Source of the DNA: Christensenella sp. UBA941
Lineage (GTDB): Bacteria; Bacillota; Clostridia; Christensenellales; UBA941
Reading direction: 5' to 3'
DNA length: 8,900 nt
NCBI GenBank assembly: GCA_002293365.1
Contig: DBDD01000172.1
Span: forward strand, 1-8,900
The notes beneath the pieces were generated by a model, which was not told the origin of the DNA, ran no database searches, and saw only the letters and a program-made list of their open reading frames with translations. Positions 1-5,764 of this stretch are shown here, piece after piece (within the stretch, counting starts at the first letter, position 1; every line of letters begins with the position of its first letter). The translations under genes and the position numbers were made by a program.

Positions 1-1002
1 GATTCCCCCCCCTCGGCTGTGCTTCCGGGCGCGTCCGCGAGCGCGCCGCCGACGCCCACCGCTACTATATCGCTGCCGCCGGCCGTCGATACGACCCAGT
101 ACGACGCATATTCCTCCGCGCGCAGACAGATTACGCGCAATTATTCCGAATACGTCGGCAACTATAATAGAACCTTCGGCGACGAGGACAATATAGCTCT
201 ACCCTCGGAGGACAAAAGCGACCCATATATTAATATCAGCGTGCCCATGCTAATCGACGCGGACAGGGGCGTGCTAGAAGAAATTTTGAGCAAGCCGCTC
301 GAATTCGCGTCCGGCGGGGACGCGCTAAGCGCCGCGTACAGAAGGCTGTATGCTTCGTTAAAGCCGTTTGAGGCTGCGTACAAAGCCGCGCAGCAATACT
401 ATCTCGACGGCGACGCGCAAGAAGATTCCTTTGCCCGCGCCGGGGAATTACACACGGCGATGATATCGGCTTCAAGAGAATATTCCGCCGCGCTCGAAGA
501 GTTTTCCGCTCAAATGCGCGCGCTGGATAAACTGCGCCGCGAGGAAAGGCTCAACGCGCTTAAAGACAGGGGGCGTCCGGTACGCTACCAGGTCGAAGGC
601 ATGCTTGCCTATGGCGACGACGTCGAAGTATTCCTAAGCGCCTACGGCGACGCGCCGTACCACGAAGCCGACGCGGCGGCCTTTAGGGCGCTGTACGATA
701 AATTCGCGCCGTTCGCCGAGGCCGTCGCCGCGTTTACAGAAGAGGATTTAGTAAACGACGGTTTCAACGATGAATTTACGCACATGTTCCCGAATTTCTT
801 CGCGGCCGCGATAAAAGCCCGCGTAATTGCCAAAAACGCGCTGACCATCATGGAGGCGCGCGACATGGACGCGGAGCTTGAGCCTTCGCCGCCCGAAATC
901 GACAATGTGGGCATGGATCCGGCTATGGCCGTATCGAGCTTCGAAGAAAACCTTTCGACCGCGAGCAAGCTATATAACGCGTTTACGGCGGAGAGGGGCT
1001 AG
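1..1002 (+). CDS. DUF3829/YiiG-like protein, probable lipoprotein (5' end missing)
   Basis: The frame is open from the first base, so the gene begins upstream; the GTG at 19 is an internal valine. The visible 333 residues start with a Pro/Ala/Ser/Thr-rich linker of about 40 residues, as often follows a lipobox in surface lipoproteins. A long, charged, mostly alpha-helical domain follows and opens with TTQYDAY. Near residues 125-150 is a segment of the form YYLDGDAQEDSFARAGELH, which resembles the Y-x-D-x-x-x-x-D-x-F-A-x-G-x-x-LH pattern of DUF3829 (E. coli YiiG). Members are usually membrane-anchored and of unknown function; no catalytic residues are evident. It ends with TAG at 1000-1002, converging on a minus-strand gene remnant whose stop overlaps it. 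The signal peptide cannot be checked here. Family call is moderately sure. Confidence 0.72.
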   Translation, partial: DSPPSAVLPGASASAPPTPTATISLPPAVDTTQYDAYSSARRQITRNYSEYVGNYNRTFGDEDNIALPSEDKSDPYINISVPMLIDADRGVLEEILSKPLEFASGGDALSAAYRRLYASLKPFEAAYKAAQQYYLDGDAQEDSFARAGELHTAMISASREYSAALEEFSAQMRALDKLRREERLNALKDRGRPVRYQVEGMLAYGDDVEVFLSAYGDAPYHEADAAAFRALYDKFAPFAEAVAAFTEEDLVNDGFNDEFTHMFPNFFAAAIKARVIAKNALTIMEARDMDAELEPSPPEIDNVGMDPAMAVSSFEENLSTASKLYNAFTAERG

Positions 1003-1166
1003 TCTGTATTTACCTGGTCGGATGTACGCCTTCTGATGAGTACCAAATAGTTTACTTCGATAGGATTATCAAAATCATAGCCAACCTCGATCATTCGATT
1101 TATCGAGGCGCGGTTGGCTTCTTCTATCGACTCTCCGCCTAGAAAATTGACGACGCCTCCATAACG
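999..1166 (-). pseudogene. In-frame coding remnant after the TAG of the DUF2079-like gene
   Basis: Directly after the TAG that ends the membrane-protein gene, the same frame stays open for 55 more codons. It closes with TAG at 999-1001, overlapping the stop of the opposite gene. The translation looks like real protein: it starts RYGGVVNFLGGESIEEAN and ends with GYDFDNPIEVNYLVLIRR plus a short polar tail. A C-terminus with a Tyr/Val-rich beta strand running into Arg-Arg is common in polytopic glycosyltransferase-like membrane proteins. My inference is that this is the original soluble tail of the membrane protein, joined after an internal deletion, or cut off by a nonsense mutation. It could instead be the end of an unrelated lost gene. 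It has no own ribosome binding site or start. Confidence 0.5.
1081..1117. repeat. Bulged inverted repeat between convergent genes
   Basis: CCTCGAT (1085-1091) is complementary to ATCGAGG, ten bases further on, and CCAA/TTGG extend the stem beyond a five-base bulge. It lies between the end of the DUF3829 gene and the truncated membrane-protein gene, so it could be a weak transcription barrier for either strand. There is no T-tract on either side, and it falls inside an open stretch that looks like old coding sequence, so it may be chance. Confidence 0.25.
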
Positions 1167-1946
1167 CTACAATACCAGTGCGGCGCCCGCGCCCGCTTCA
1201 AACAGCCGCCTTTTTATAGGACGCTTCCAGTATAAAATCGCGTAGCCAATACAAAGCGCTCCGCCTATCAGCATGGCGCGTTCGCCGCCAAGCGCGCACA
1301 GCACGGCGGCAAACGCAAGATTCCGGTTGGACCATTCCTCGCTTAACGCTATGCCCAGAAGGAAAGCTAAAAACATGAAAAAACGATCGGGATATATTTG
1401 TCCCATTAAAGAATCGGACCATCCGGGATAGAAAGTAATTAGCAGGCAAAACGCAACCGAGATAAGACATGAAACGCCGCGCTTTCGCAGAAAGAAATAG
1501 GCTAGGCAAACTATAGCCAGAAAAGCGGCCGCCTCCAAAACACCCAAAACAATTTCGCCGGGGGCTATCCAGGCAAGCGGAGAGAAAACATACCAAATGG
1601 GATAAAAGTGAAATTCAAAATAGTTGACGGGCGCTTGAAATTCCGCGGGAAAGACCAGCGCTTCATATTGTTCAACCGGCATCATGAGAACGCCTGTTTC
1701 AAACATATAGTCGTAGAGGGCCGCATGATTTTGTGAAAGCGGCGCTCCTGTAGCCGATATGTTTTCGAGCAGCTCGCTGAATATGCTGGTATCTCCCATT
1801 CTATGTGAATAATAAATGTTGAAGTACGACAAGAAAATTAAGAGCGCTGCAAATACCGCGGCGACAATAATTTTTTCCTTTTTAGAGAGCGTATGGCCGC
1901 TCTTCAACTTTTTCTTCTTGCCCGCGCTCTTTTTTCTTCCGATCAT
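1167..1946 (-). CDS. DUF2079-like polytopic membrane protein, probably C-terminally truncated
   Basis: This 259-residue protein has a very lysine-rich cytoplasmic N-terminus (residues 4-25), a transmembrane helix at about 26-46 and a long outside loop. Further helices follow at about 129-153, 159-175, 186-203, 209-219 and 225-240. The segment FEFHFYPIWYVFSPLAWI (110-127) resembles the conserved H-F-x-P-x-x-x-x-x-x-P motif of DUF2079, a GT-C-like family that may transfer lipid-linked sugars. Family members are usually about 400-600 residues. This one stops at TAG inside a hydrophobic run (GAGAALVL), so it is probably cut short; the frame continues afterwards. I chose the ATG at 1946 because GGGAGG sits nine bases upstream; the ATG at 1952 is only three bases from it. 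It follows the glycosyltransferase by 76 bases on the same strand and is probably co-transcribed. Confidence 0.65.
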   Translation of the reverse strand: MIGRKKSAGKKKKLKSGHTLSKKEKIIVAAVFAALLIFLSYFNIYYSHRMGDTSIFSELLENISATGAPLSQNHAALYDYMFETGVLMMPVEQYEALVFPAEFQAPVNYFEFHFYPIWYVFSPLAWIAPGEIVLGVLEAAAFLAIVCLAYFFLRKRGVSCLISVAFCLLITFYPGWSDSLMGQIYPDRFFMFLAFLLGIALSEEWSNRNLAFAAVLCALGGERAMLIGGALCIGYAILYWKRPIKRRLFEAGAGAALVL

Positions 1947-2022
1947 TATCATGAGCCTCCCAGCCTTGCCAAAACGGTGGATTCTAGTTGACGGGCCGTT
2001 TATAACAAACCCATGCTCAAGG

Positions 2023-2727
2023 TTATATCGTCGCTCTGAGCGACGAAAAATCCTTTATGGCTTTCCATCCGATCTTTATGATTTTTTTAATGTTTATGCT
2101 GTTTACGCCTCCTTGCCGGGGGCGGAAAGTAATGGGCCAGTATTTTATATTCTTTTTGTTTTTGTGGTACAGTACCGTCAATAAGACGTTAGATAAATTA
2201 TGATTTTCCGGAATATTGGGAAGCAGCTCTGAAAGCGTACCGGCGGACATCAGCCGGAACGGCGTATTGGCGTCTTGTATCCATATGCCGAATTGTAAAA
2301 ACAATACTATGCGCAGCGTCTTCGTGACGATGATCCTAGAAAGGCCGTCTTGCCTGCCCTTGCGGAAGCCGATTTGGATATCATGGCTTTCGCGGCATTC
2401 CCAAAATTGCCAAAACTCCGCCGGGAGCGTCTGTCCGTCGCTATCGGTTTGAAAAACATAGTCCGCGTCGTTCTCAAGCGCGTAACGGTATCCATAGAGT
2501 ATCGAAGCGCCATGCCCGCTATTGCTTTTTGTTATAAATTCCATCTGAGGCAATTCTCTTTGTAAGCACGCAAGTTTTTCGCTTGTGCCGTCCTTGCTTC
2601 CGTCGTCAATAATCACGACGCGGCTTTGCTTATTTGTCTTTTCAACCGCATCATGCCATTCGCGCGCAACCGCTTCAATATTTTCTTCTTCATTATATGC
2701 CGGGATAATTATAAACAATCTATCCAT
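2023..2727 (-). CDS. Family 2 glycosyltransferase (DPM1/polyprenyl-phosphate sugar synthase type)
   Basis: The protein has 234 residues and a GT-A fold. It opens with the family-2 signature FIIIPAYNEEENI (5-17). The nucleotide-binding DDGSKDGT follows at 41-48, then SNSGHGASILYGYRYAL (68-84), and the metal/UDP-binding DSDG at 95-98. QDANTPFRLM (151-160) and the late FRPRQGG motif are typical of enzymes that transfer a sugar from a nucleotide donor to polyprenyl phosphate on the inner face of the membrane. It lacks the two C-terminal membrane helices of GtrB-type enzymes, so it is probably soluble or peripheral and may rely on the neighbouring GtrA-like protein. It starts 36 bases after the gtrA-like stop, with only a weak AAAGG about 13 bases upstream of the ATG, which suggests coupled translation. 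Sugar and lipid cannot be told from sequence. Confidence 0.88.
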   Translation of the reverse strand: MDRLFIIIPAYNEEENIEAVAREWHDAVEKTNKQSRVVIIDDGSKDGTSEKLACLQRELPQMEFITKSNSGHGASILYGYRYALENDADYVFQTDSDGQTLPAEFWQFWECRESHDIQIGFRKGRQDGLSRIIVTKTLRIVLFLQFGIWIQDANTPFRLMSAGTLSELLPNIPENHNLSNVLLTVLYHKNKKNIKYWPITFRPRQGGVNSINIKKIIKIGWKAIKDFSSLRATI

Positions 2728-2763
2728 AATGACGGTAATACCTTTGCGCGGAAAACGCCCCTT

Positions 2764-3150
2764 CTATTTATTAAAAGTAATTCGCTTGTTTATAATGAAC
2801 TGTATCAAGGCTACGATAAATATAGTGAAGCATTTGACCGCGATAACAGGCAGCAGCAAAGCGCCGCCCGCCCAAAGCAGGCCTTGAGACAGAGCAAGGC
2901 CTCCCAAGCCCGTCGCGTAAAAGGACAACGCCCGGAATAAAACTCTGTCGGTTTTCTTGAAATTGAACTTGCGATTGAGAATGAAGCTCATCGCGATTCC
3001 GGCATGTACGCTTATTGCATTCGCCAAATACTCGTTCATGCCCGCTCGCGAAAACAATAAAGTGAATATCAGGAAATCGAGCAGAGCGCTGCTTCCACCA
3101 ATAATTCCGTATAACCCTATCTGGCGTATAAAGTCTTTGTCCAGCTTCAC
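2764..3150 (-). CDS. GtrA family membrane protein
   Basis: This is a 128-residue protein of the GtrA/DPMS family, which is about 120-150 residues long and has four helices. Helices are visible at about 11-32, 41-58, 73-93 and 100-120. The two family half-motifs are both present: SFILNRKFNF (55-64) and QFIINKRITF (117-126), each an Asn-Lys/Arg pair with aromatic residues after a helix. GtrA proteins are thought to help flip polyprenyl-phosphate sugars across the membrane. The start is GTG at 3150, with GGGAGG seven bases upstream. It is followed directly by a matching glycosyltransferase and a DUF2079-like protein, so the three probably act together in decorating the cell wall, a teichoic acid or a surface glycan. 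The 93-base spacer from def shows no clear promoter or terminator. Confidence 0.88.
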   Translation of the reverse strand: MKLDKDFIRQIGLYGIIGGSSALLDFLIFTLLFSRAGMNEYLANAISVHAGIAMSFILNRKFNFKKTDRVLFRALSFYATGLGGLALSQGLLWAGGALLLPVIAVKCFTIFIVALIQFIINKRITFNK

Positions 3151-3243
3151 CTTGTCGCCTCCCTACTCGTCAAAACCGGTCGTACGGCGCAATAAAGGAT
3201 TCGCGCTCTACTAATTTCTACACCTTCGGGGCACACGCATTTT

Positions 3244-3711
3244 CTATTTTCTATCAGGCGGTTCAGCCGGCGGGTCGCAAACTTTATCGATATAGAGAAC
3301 GCCGTCGAGATGATCCAGTTCGTGGCAAAACGCGCGCGCTAAAAGATCTTCGCCCGTATACTCCTGCCAGTCGCCTTTGCGCGTCTGTGCCCGTACGGTC
3401 ACCTTTTTGGGGCGCGCAACGTATTCGGAACGCTCCGGAACGCTCAAGCAACCCTCCGAATCGACTATTTCGCCCTCAGAGCTGATTATTTCGGGGTTTA
3501 TGAGCTCGATTACGCCCTCGCCAACGTCGATTACGACGACTCTTTTTAATATGCCAACCTGTACAGCCGCGAGCCCGGCGCCGTCGGCCTCGTGCAGCGT
3601 ATCCGCCATATCGTCCAATAAAACGAGCAGGCGCCGGTTTATTTCCATCACCGGCTTGGATTTTTTCCGCAGCGTCGGATCTTTTTCTAGCAATATCTTG
3701 CGCAGAGCCAA
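3244..3711 (-). CDS. def: Peptide deformylase
   Basis: The protein has 155 residues, within the usual 150-190. It removes the N-formyl group from nascent proteins using a metal (Fe2+ or Zn2+). All three signature motifs are intact: GAGLAAVQ (44-51), EGCLS (86-90, metal ligand Cys88) and HELDH (130-134, metal ligands His130 and His134, catalytic Glu131). The short tail after the third motif fits the short-type enzymes of many Clostridia. The start is TTG at 3711, chosen because AAAGGA lies nine bases upstream and the N-terminus (ALRKILLEKDPTLRKKSKPV) aligns with the family's usual opening. It lies 41 bases after the radical SAM gene but has its own strong promoter overlapping that gene's end. 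There is no fmt or priA beside it; the gtrA group follows. Confidence 0.97.
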   Translation of the reverse strand: MALRKILLEKDPTLRKKSKPVMEINRRLLVLLDDMADTLHEADGAGLAAVQVGILKRVVVIDVGEGVIELINPEIISSEGEIVDSEGCLSVPERSEYVARPKKVTVRAQTRKGDWQEYTGEDLLARAFCHELDHLDGVLYIDKVCDPPAEPPDRK

Positions 3712-3751
3712 TTCTTTTCGTCCTTTCGGGGTTGCATTTACTATCTCAGCA

Positions 3752-3781
3752 ATTATACCAGAGAGCCTAGCCTCTTGCCAA
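3752..3781 (-). promoter_or_regulatory. Strong sigma-A promoter for def
   Basis: On the minus strand, TTGGCA (3776-3781; five of six matches to the -35 consensus) is followed after 18 bases by a perfect TATAAT (3752-3757) preceded by TGG, an extended -10. Transcription would start near 3745, giving a leader of about 34 bases before the TTG start. The promoter overlaps the last codons and stop of the radical SAM gene. It would let def and the gtrA group be expressed independently of that gene. Confidence 0.75.
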
Positions 3782-5480
3782 GCAAATCGACGTTAAACAC
3801 GCCGCGCTGCGGCGCGTAGACAAACAACAGCCATATCGGCCCGCCGTATCCGCCGCCTAAAACATCGTATTCGAAGCGCTCCAGCCGCGCAAACCGGCCA
3901 TACGGCTTGGGCAGCTCGGGGCAGACGGCAAGCACGGCTTGCTCTAGCGCGCCTTTGGCAATTCCGGCAATTTTCGCCTCCATTTCCGGTAAAAAACCGG
4001 GCAACGACGAGCGCTTTTCAAAGCGGAGGAAATCGAATTTCATGCATTCGAGCAATTCGGGGGACAATATCCCAACTTCCTTCGCGAATTCATGTAACAT
4101 AAAAAGCGCGTCCTGCGGGTTGTTACCAACATTACGCCAGTTTCGCCCCAGCGCCGAAAAAAGCGCGAACGGCGACGGAAATCGCTTTAGAAGGTATGCC
4201 GCCGTCCGGTCGAAGCGCCCGTTCCATACGCGCGAAAACGCCTGCTCGGTTTGCCCTAGCAGCACGACCTCGCTGGCCGAAAGCGCATCCGTCTTTAGCG
4301 CGGCATAGGGCGGCGCGTCATCGTATTCGACGCCCAATTCGACTGCGCGCTCTCTAAGGCGGCTGCCCGGCAGCAGCTTCAAAAAGCCGAATTGCAACGC
4401 GTCCGGGCGCAGCGCAAACGTTTCGTCGAAGCTTTGGCCGAAGCGCTCTAAGCTCTCATGCGGCAAGCACGCGATCAAATCCACGTGGATGTGAATATTG
4501 CCGAGCGCCATGAGCCGCCGGATTGCCGTAAAAATCCTCTCCGTATCGCCGCCGCGCTCTATCGCTTTTAGCGTGGCCGCGTTTGTGGATTGGACGCCGA
4601 TTTCGAACTGGAACAGTCCATCCGGGGCTTTCGCAAGGACAAAAAAGTCCGTGTCCGTCAACAGATGCGCCGCAATTTCGAAGTGAAAGTTGAGCTTTGT
4701 TTTCCCGTACCCCTCGATCAGCGCCGCCCAGATTGCGCGCGCTCGAACAGGATCGAAGTTAAAAGTACGGTCGAGCAGCTTGACCTGCTTTGCGCCGAGA
4801 GAGACTATACGCCCTATCTCTTTAAGAACGCGCTCTATAGGATGCGCGCGTAGCGAAACGCCCGCCGACATGCAGAAAGCGCAACGAAACGGGCATCCGC
4901 GCGAGGATTCGTAGTACGCGATACGGCCGTCCAGGCGCTCGTTTTCGTATGGAAACGGTAATTGCTCCATGGGCGTTTCGGCCTCGGGATTGCGCCGCCA
5001 TTCGCCGCCTTCCCGATACCACAGACCGGGTACGCGCTCCAATTCGTCCATACCATCATTCATCGCATGTTTATCAGAAATTTTGCTTGAATTCGCGATT
5101 CGTTCCTGAAATAACGCTACAAATTCGCGAAAACCCTTCTCTCCCTCGCCCGAAATCGCGTAATCCGCGCGGGAAGCGCGCAAAAGCTCACGCGGGTCGC
5201 CCGAGCATTCCGGTCCGCCCAACAGAAGTGTTAGGTCAGGGCGCGCTTTTTTCAGCGCGGCGCATAGCCAAACGACCTCGCCCACGTTCCAAATATACGC
5301 CGAAAACCCGACGAGCGCCCTTTCCGGCGCGTTCAGCAGCGCGGCGTAGTGCTTTTCGCGCGGGGCGTTTATGTTCGATTCGTAGATCGTACAGTCGGCG
5401 CCCGGCATGTCTCGCAGCAGGCGCACCGCGAGGTTTTGGTGTATGTATTTGGCGTTCAAAGCGACGAGGACGATGTGCAT
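3753..5480 (-). CDS. B12-binding domain radical SAM protein (DUF4080 type)
   Basis: This is a 575-residue protein. Residues 1-130 form a cobalamin-binding-like Rossmann domain: IVLVALNAKYIHQN at the start, LLLGGPE near 86-91 and ISGEGE near 110. The radical SAM core follows with SSRGCPFRCAFC, whose three cysteines at 196, 200 and 203 bind the 4Fe-4S cluster. Beyond it are LDRTFNFD, FEIGVQS and DLIACLPHE, as in the Elp3/MiaB-like fold. The C-terminal 200 residues match the DUF4080 extension of a common clostridial family whose reaction is unknown; B12-radical SAM enzymes often methylate. Residues about 130-147 are a polar insert. I chose the ATG at 5480 because AAAGG lies eight bases upstream; an in-frame TTG at 5486 is too close. 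It diverges from the toxin-like module. Confidence 0.87.
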   Translation of the reverse strand: MHIVLVALNAKYIHQNLAVRLLRDMPGADCTIYESNINAPREKHYAALLNAPERALVGFSAYIWNVGEVVWLCAALKKARPDLTLLLGGPECSGDPRELLRASRADYAISGEGEKGFREFVALFQERIANSSKISDKHAMNDGMDELERVPGLWYREGGEWRRNPEAETPMEQLPFPYENERLDGRIAYYESSRGCPFRCAFCMSAGVSLRAHPIERVLKEIGRIVSLGAKQVKLLDRTFNFDPVRARAIWAALIEGYGKTKLNFHFEIAAHLLTDTDFFVLAKAPDGLFQFEIGVQSTNAATLKAIERGGDTERIFTAIRRLMALGNIHIHVDLIACLPHESLERFGQSFDETFALRPDALQFGFLKLLPGSRLRERAVELGVEYDDAPPYAALKTDALSASEVVLLGQTEQAFSRVWNGRFDRTAAYLLKRFPSPFALFSALGRNWRNVGNNPQDALFMLHEFAKEVGILSPELLECMKFDFLRFEKRSSLPGFLPEMEAKIAGIAKGALEQAVLAVCPELPKPYGRFARLERFEYDVLGGGYGGPIWLLFVYAPQRGVFNVDLLGKRLGSLV

Positions 5481-5503
5481 ATACAATACCTTTATGATAT
5501 AAT
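5475..5503 (+). promoter_or_regulatory. Candidate promoter of the toxin-like transcript
   Basis: A perfect TATAAT at 5498-5503 is preceded by TGA, giving an extended -10 (TGnTATAAT). Seventeen bases upstream is a poor -35, GTGCAT (5475-5480), which overlaps the start codon of the divergent radical SAM gene. The start point would be near 5510, so the RNA would begin with or just before GCGCAAGGGG and have a leader of about 65 bases. The hexamer and spacing mirror the facing promoter at 5725-5753. Confidence 0.55.
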
Positions 5504-5562
5504 AATCGTACGCGCAAGGGGATTGCCCGACGGCGCGGTTGTTCCACCGAACTTCGCAAGAA

Positions 5563-5659
5563 GGGAGGTGATGTTTATGCCTTTACAAACATAATAATTT
5601 TCGTGATTGTTATGGTAGTATTGCTCCGTATAACGCGAAACAACCGGCCTGGCAAGTGA
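5563..5659 (+). pseudogene. Type I (holin-like) toxin-like short gene with a broken frame
   Basis: GGGAGGTGATG (5563-5573) is an exceptionally good Shine-Dalgarno site. The ATG at 5577, four to six bases beyond it, encodes only MPLQT before TAA (5592-5594). One frame back, from 5591, the DNA reads IIIFVIVMVVLLRITRNNRPGK and stops at TGA 5657-5659: one membrane helix and a basic tail ending inside a hairpin. Small Gram-positive type I toxins of the Fst/TxpA/BsrG and holin-like kinds have this plan, and many have tails such as NNRP because the codons form the terminator stem. A -1 shift near codon five would give a 27-residue toxin. Alternatively one base has been lost and the gene is dead, or the sequence has an error. 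The DNA before the ribosome binding site forms CTTC-GCAA-GAAG, which could partly hide it. Confidence 0.5.
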
Positions 5660-5670
5660 TCGGTTGTTTC
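5637..5670. terminator. Perfect hairpin, possible two-way terminator
   Basis: GAAACAACCG (5637-5646) and CGGTTGTTTC (5661-5670) are perfectly complementary over 10 bp with a 14-base loop. On either strand the 3' arm ends in TTGTTTC, a short U-rich end, so it could stop both the toxin-like RNA and the facing antisense RNA. The last codons of the hydrophobic frame lie in the left arm and loop, a common arrangement in type I toxin genes. The U-tract is weak, so efficiency is uncertain. Confidence 0.65.
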
Positions 5671-5684
5671 TAGCCTAAGTTACC

Positions 5685-5713
5685 GGGAATAACCGCACTG
5701 AACGGCAATTCCC
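5685..5713. repeat. Stem-loop in the candidate antisense RNA
   Basis: GGGAAT (5685-5690) pairs with ATTCCC (5708-5713). After a two-by-two internal loop, CCG (5693-5695) pairs with CGG (5703-5705) around a seven-base loop. It would sit at the 5' end of the minus-strand RNA and could be its recognition loop or a stabiliser. Confidence 0.45.
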
Positions 5714-5714
5714 C

Positions 5715-5744
5715 TTGTGCTTATAGTATACGCTATACGCACAA
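5715..5744. promoter_or_regulatory. 30-bp palindrome, possible operator
   Basis: TTGTGCTTATAG (5715-5726) and CTATACGCACAA (5733-5744) are complementary at 11 of 12 positions around a six-base centre. The palindrome covers the -10 and part of the spacer of the minus-strand promoter and lies 20 bases before the PflX-like start, so a dimeric regulator bound here could affect both. It also contains TATAGT and TATACG, possible -10 elements for the downstream gene without a convincing -35. No regulator gene is in the window. Confidence 0.4.
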
Positions 5745-5753
5745 ACCATGCAA
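5725..5753 (-). promoter_or_regulatory. Minus-strand promoter facing the toxin-like gene
   Basis: Read on the minus strand, TTGCAT (5748-5753) is followed after exactly 17 bases by TATACT (5725-5730), which matches the -10 consensus at five positions. It points into the toxin-like module and would start an RNA near 5717-5718. No open frame of note lies downstream on that strand before the hairpin, so a non-coding product is likely. Confidence 0.55.
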
Positions 5754-5764
5754 GGGGTGAAAGA

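Larger units (their letters stand above)
5637..5718 (-). ncRNA. Candidate antisense RNA antitoxin
   Basis: A minus-strand promoter at 5725-5753 would start an RNA near 5717-5718 that runs through the stem-loop at 5685-5713 and then the hairpin at 5637-5670. It would be complementary to the 3' end of the toxin-like mRNA, as in TxpA/RatA and BsrG/SR4, where convergent RNAs overlap at their 3' ends. The length would be about 80 nucleotides if it ends at the shared hairpin. Promoter, structure and position are visible in the sequence; the RNA itself and its role are inferred. Confidence 0.45.
5512..5720. repeat. Inverted repeat bracketing the toxin-like module
   Basis: GCGCAAGGGGATTGCC (5512-5527) and the reverse complement of 5704-5720, GCACAAGGGGAATTGCC, differ by one substitution and one extra A. 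They enclose about 176 bases that contain the ribosome binding site, short hydrophobic frame and hairpin. Each arm sits just downstream of an inward-facing -10 element, so the two convergent RNAs would share nearly the same 5' end. No flanking target duplication is visible, which argues against a simple transposable element. Confidence 0.6.

Noticed and set aside
1816..2184. A hydrophobic 122-codon plus-strand open frame opposite the membrane-protein and glycosyltransferase genes.
   Set aside because: It is the complement of two well-supported minus-strand genes; its hydrophobicity comes from the reverse of lysine-rich codons, and it has no ribosome binding site of note.
2023..3711. TAG read as an amino acid: def, gtrA and the glycosyltransferase share one frame with only TAG codons between them, the PflX-like TAG is in frame with the next gene, and the DUF2079 TAG is followed by open frame.
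   Set aside because: TAG is the commonest stop here (DUF3829, DUF2079-like, gtrA-like, def, PflX-like, beta-propeller genes). The proteins end where their families end, and good ribosome binding sites with starts follow. Shared frame has a one-in-three chance each time. Only the DUF2079 case looks biologically meaningful.
4949..5559. Long arginine-rich open frames on both strands over the start of the B12 radical SAM gene.
   Set aside because: They are shadow frames of GC-rich coding sequence, with low-complexity Arg/Pro composition and no ribosome binding sites.
5577..5594. MPLQT as a genuine five-codon leader peptide controlling the downstream PflX-like gene.
   Set aside because: The hairpin after it ends more than 90 bases before the PflX-like start, there is no alternative antiterminator pairing that I can see, and the hydrophobic NNRP frame explains the layout better.
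5512..5720. The inverted repeat as the ends of a miniature transposable element.
   Set aside because: No target-site duplication is visible beside the arms, and both arms fit as the starts of the two convergent RNAs. A search for further genomic copies would be needed to revive the idea.
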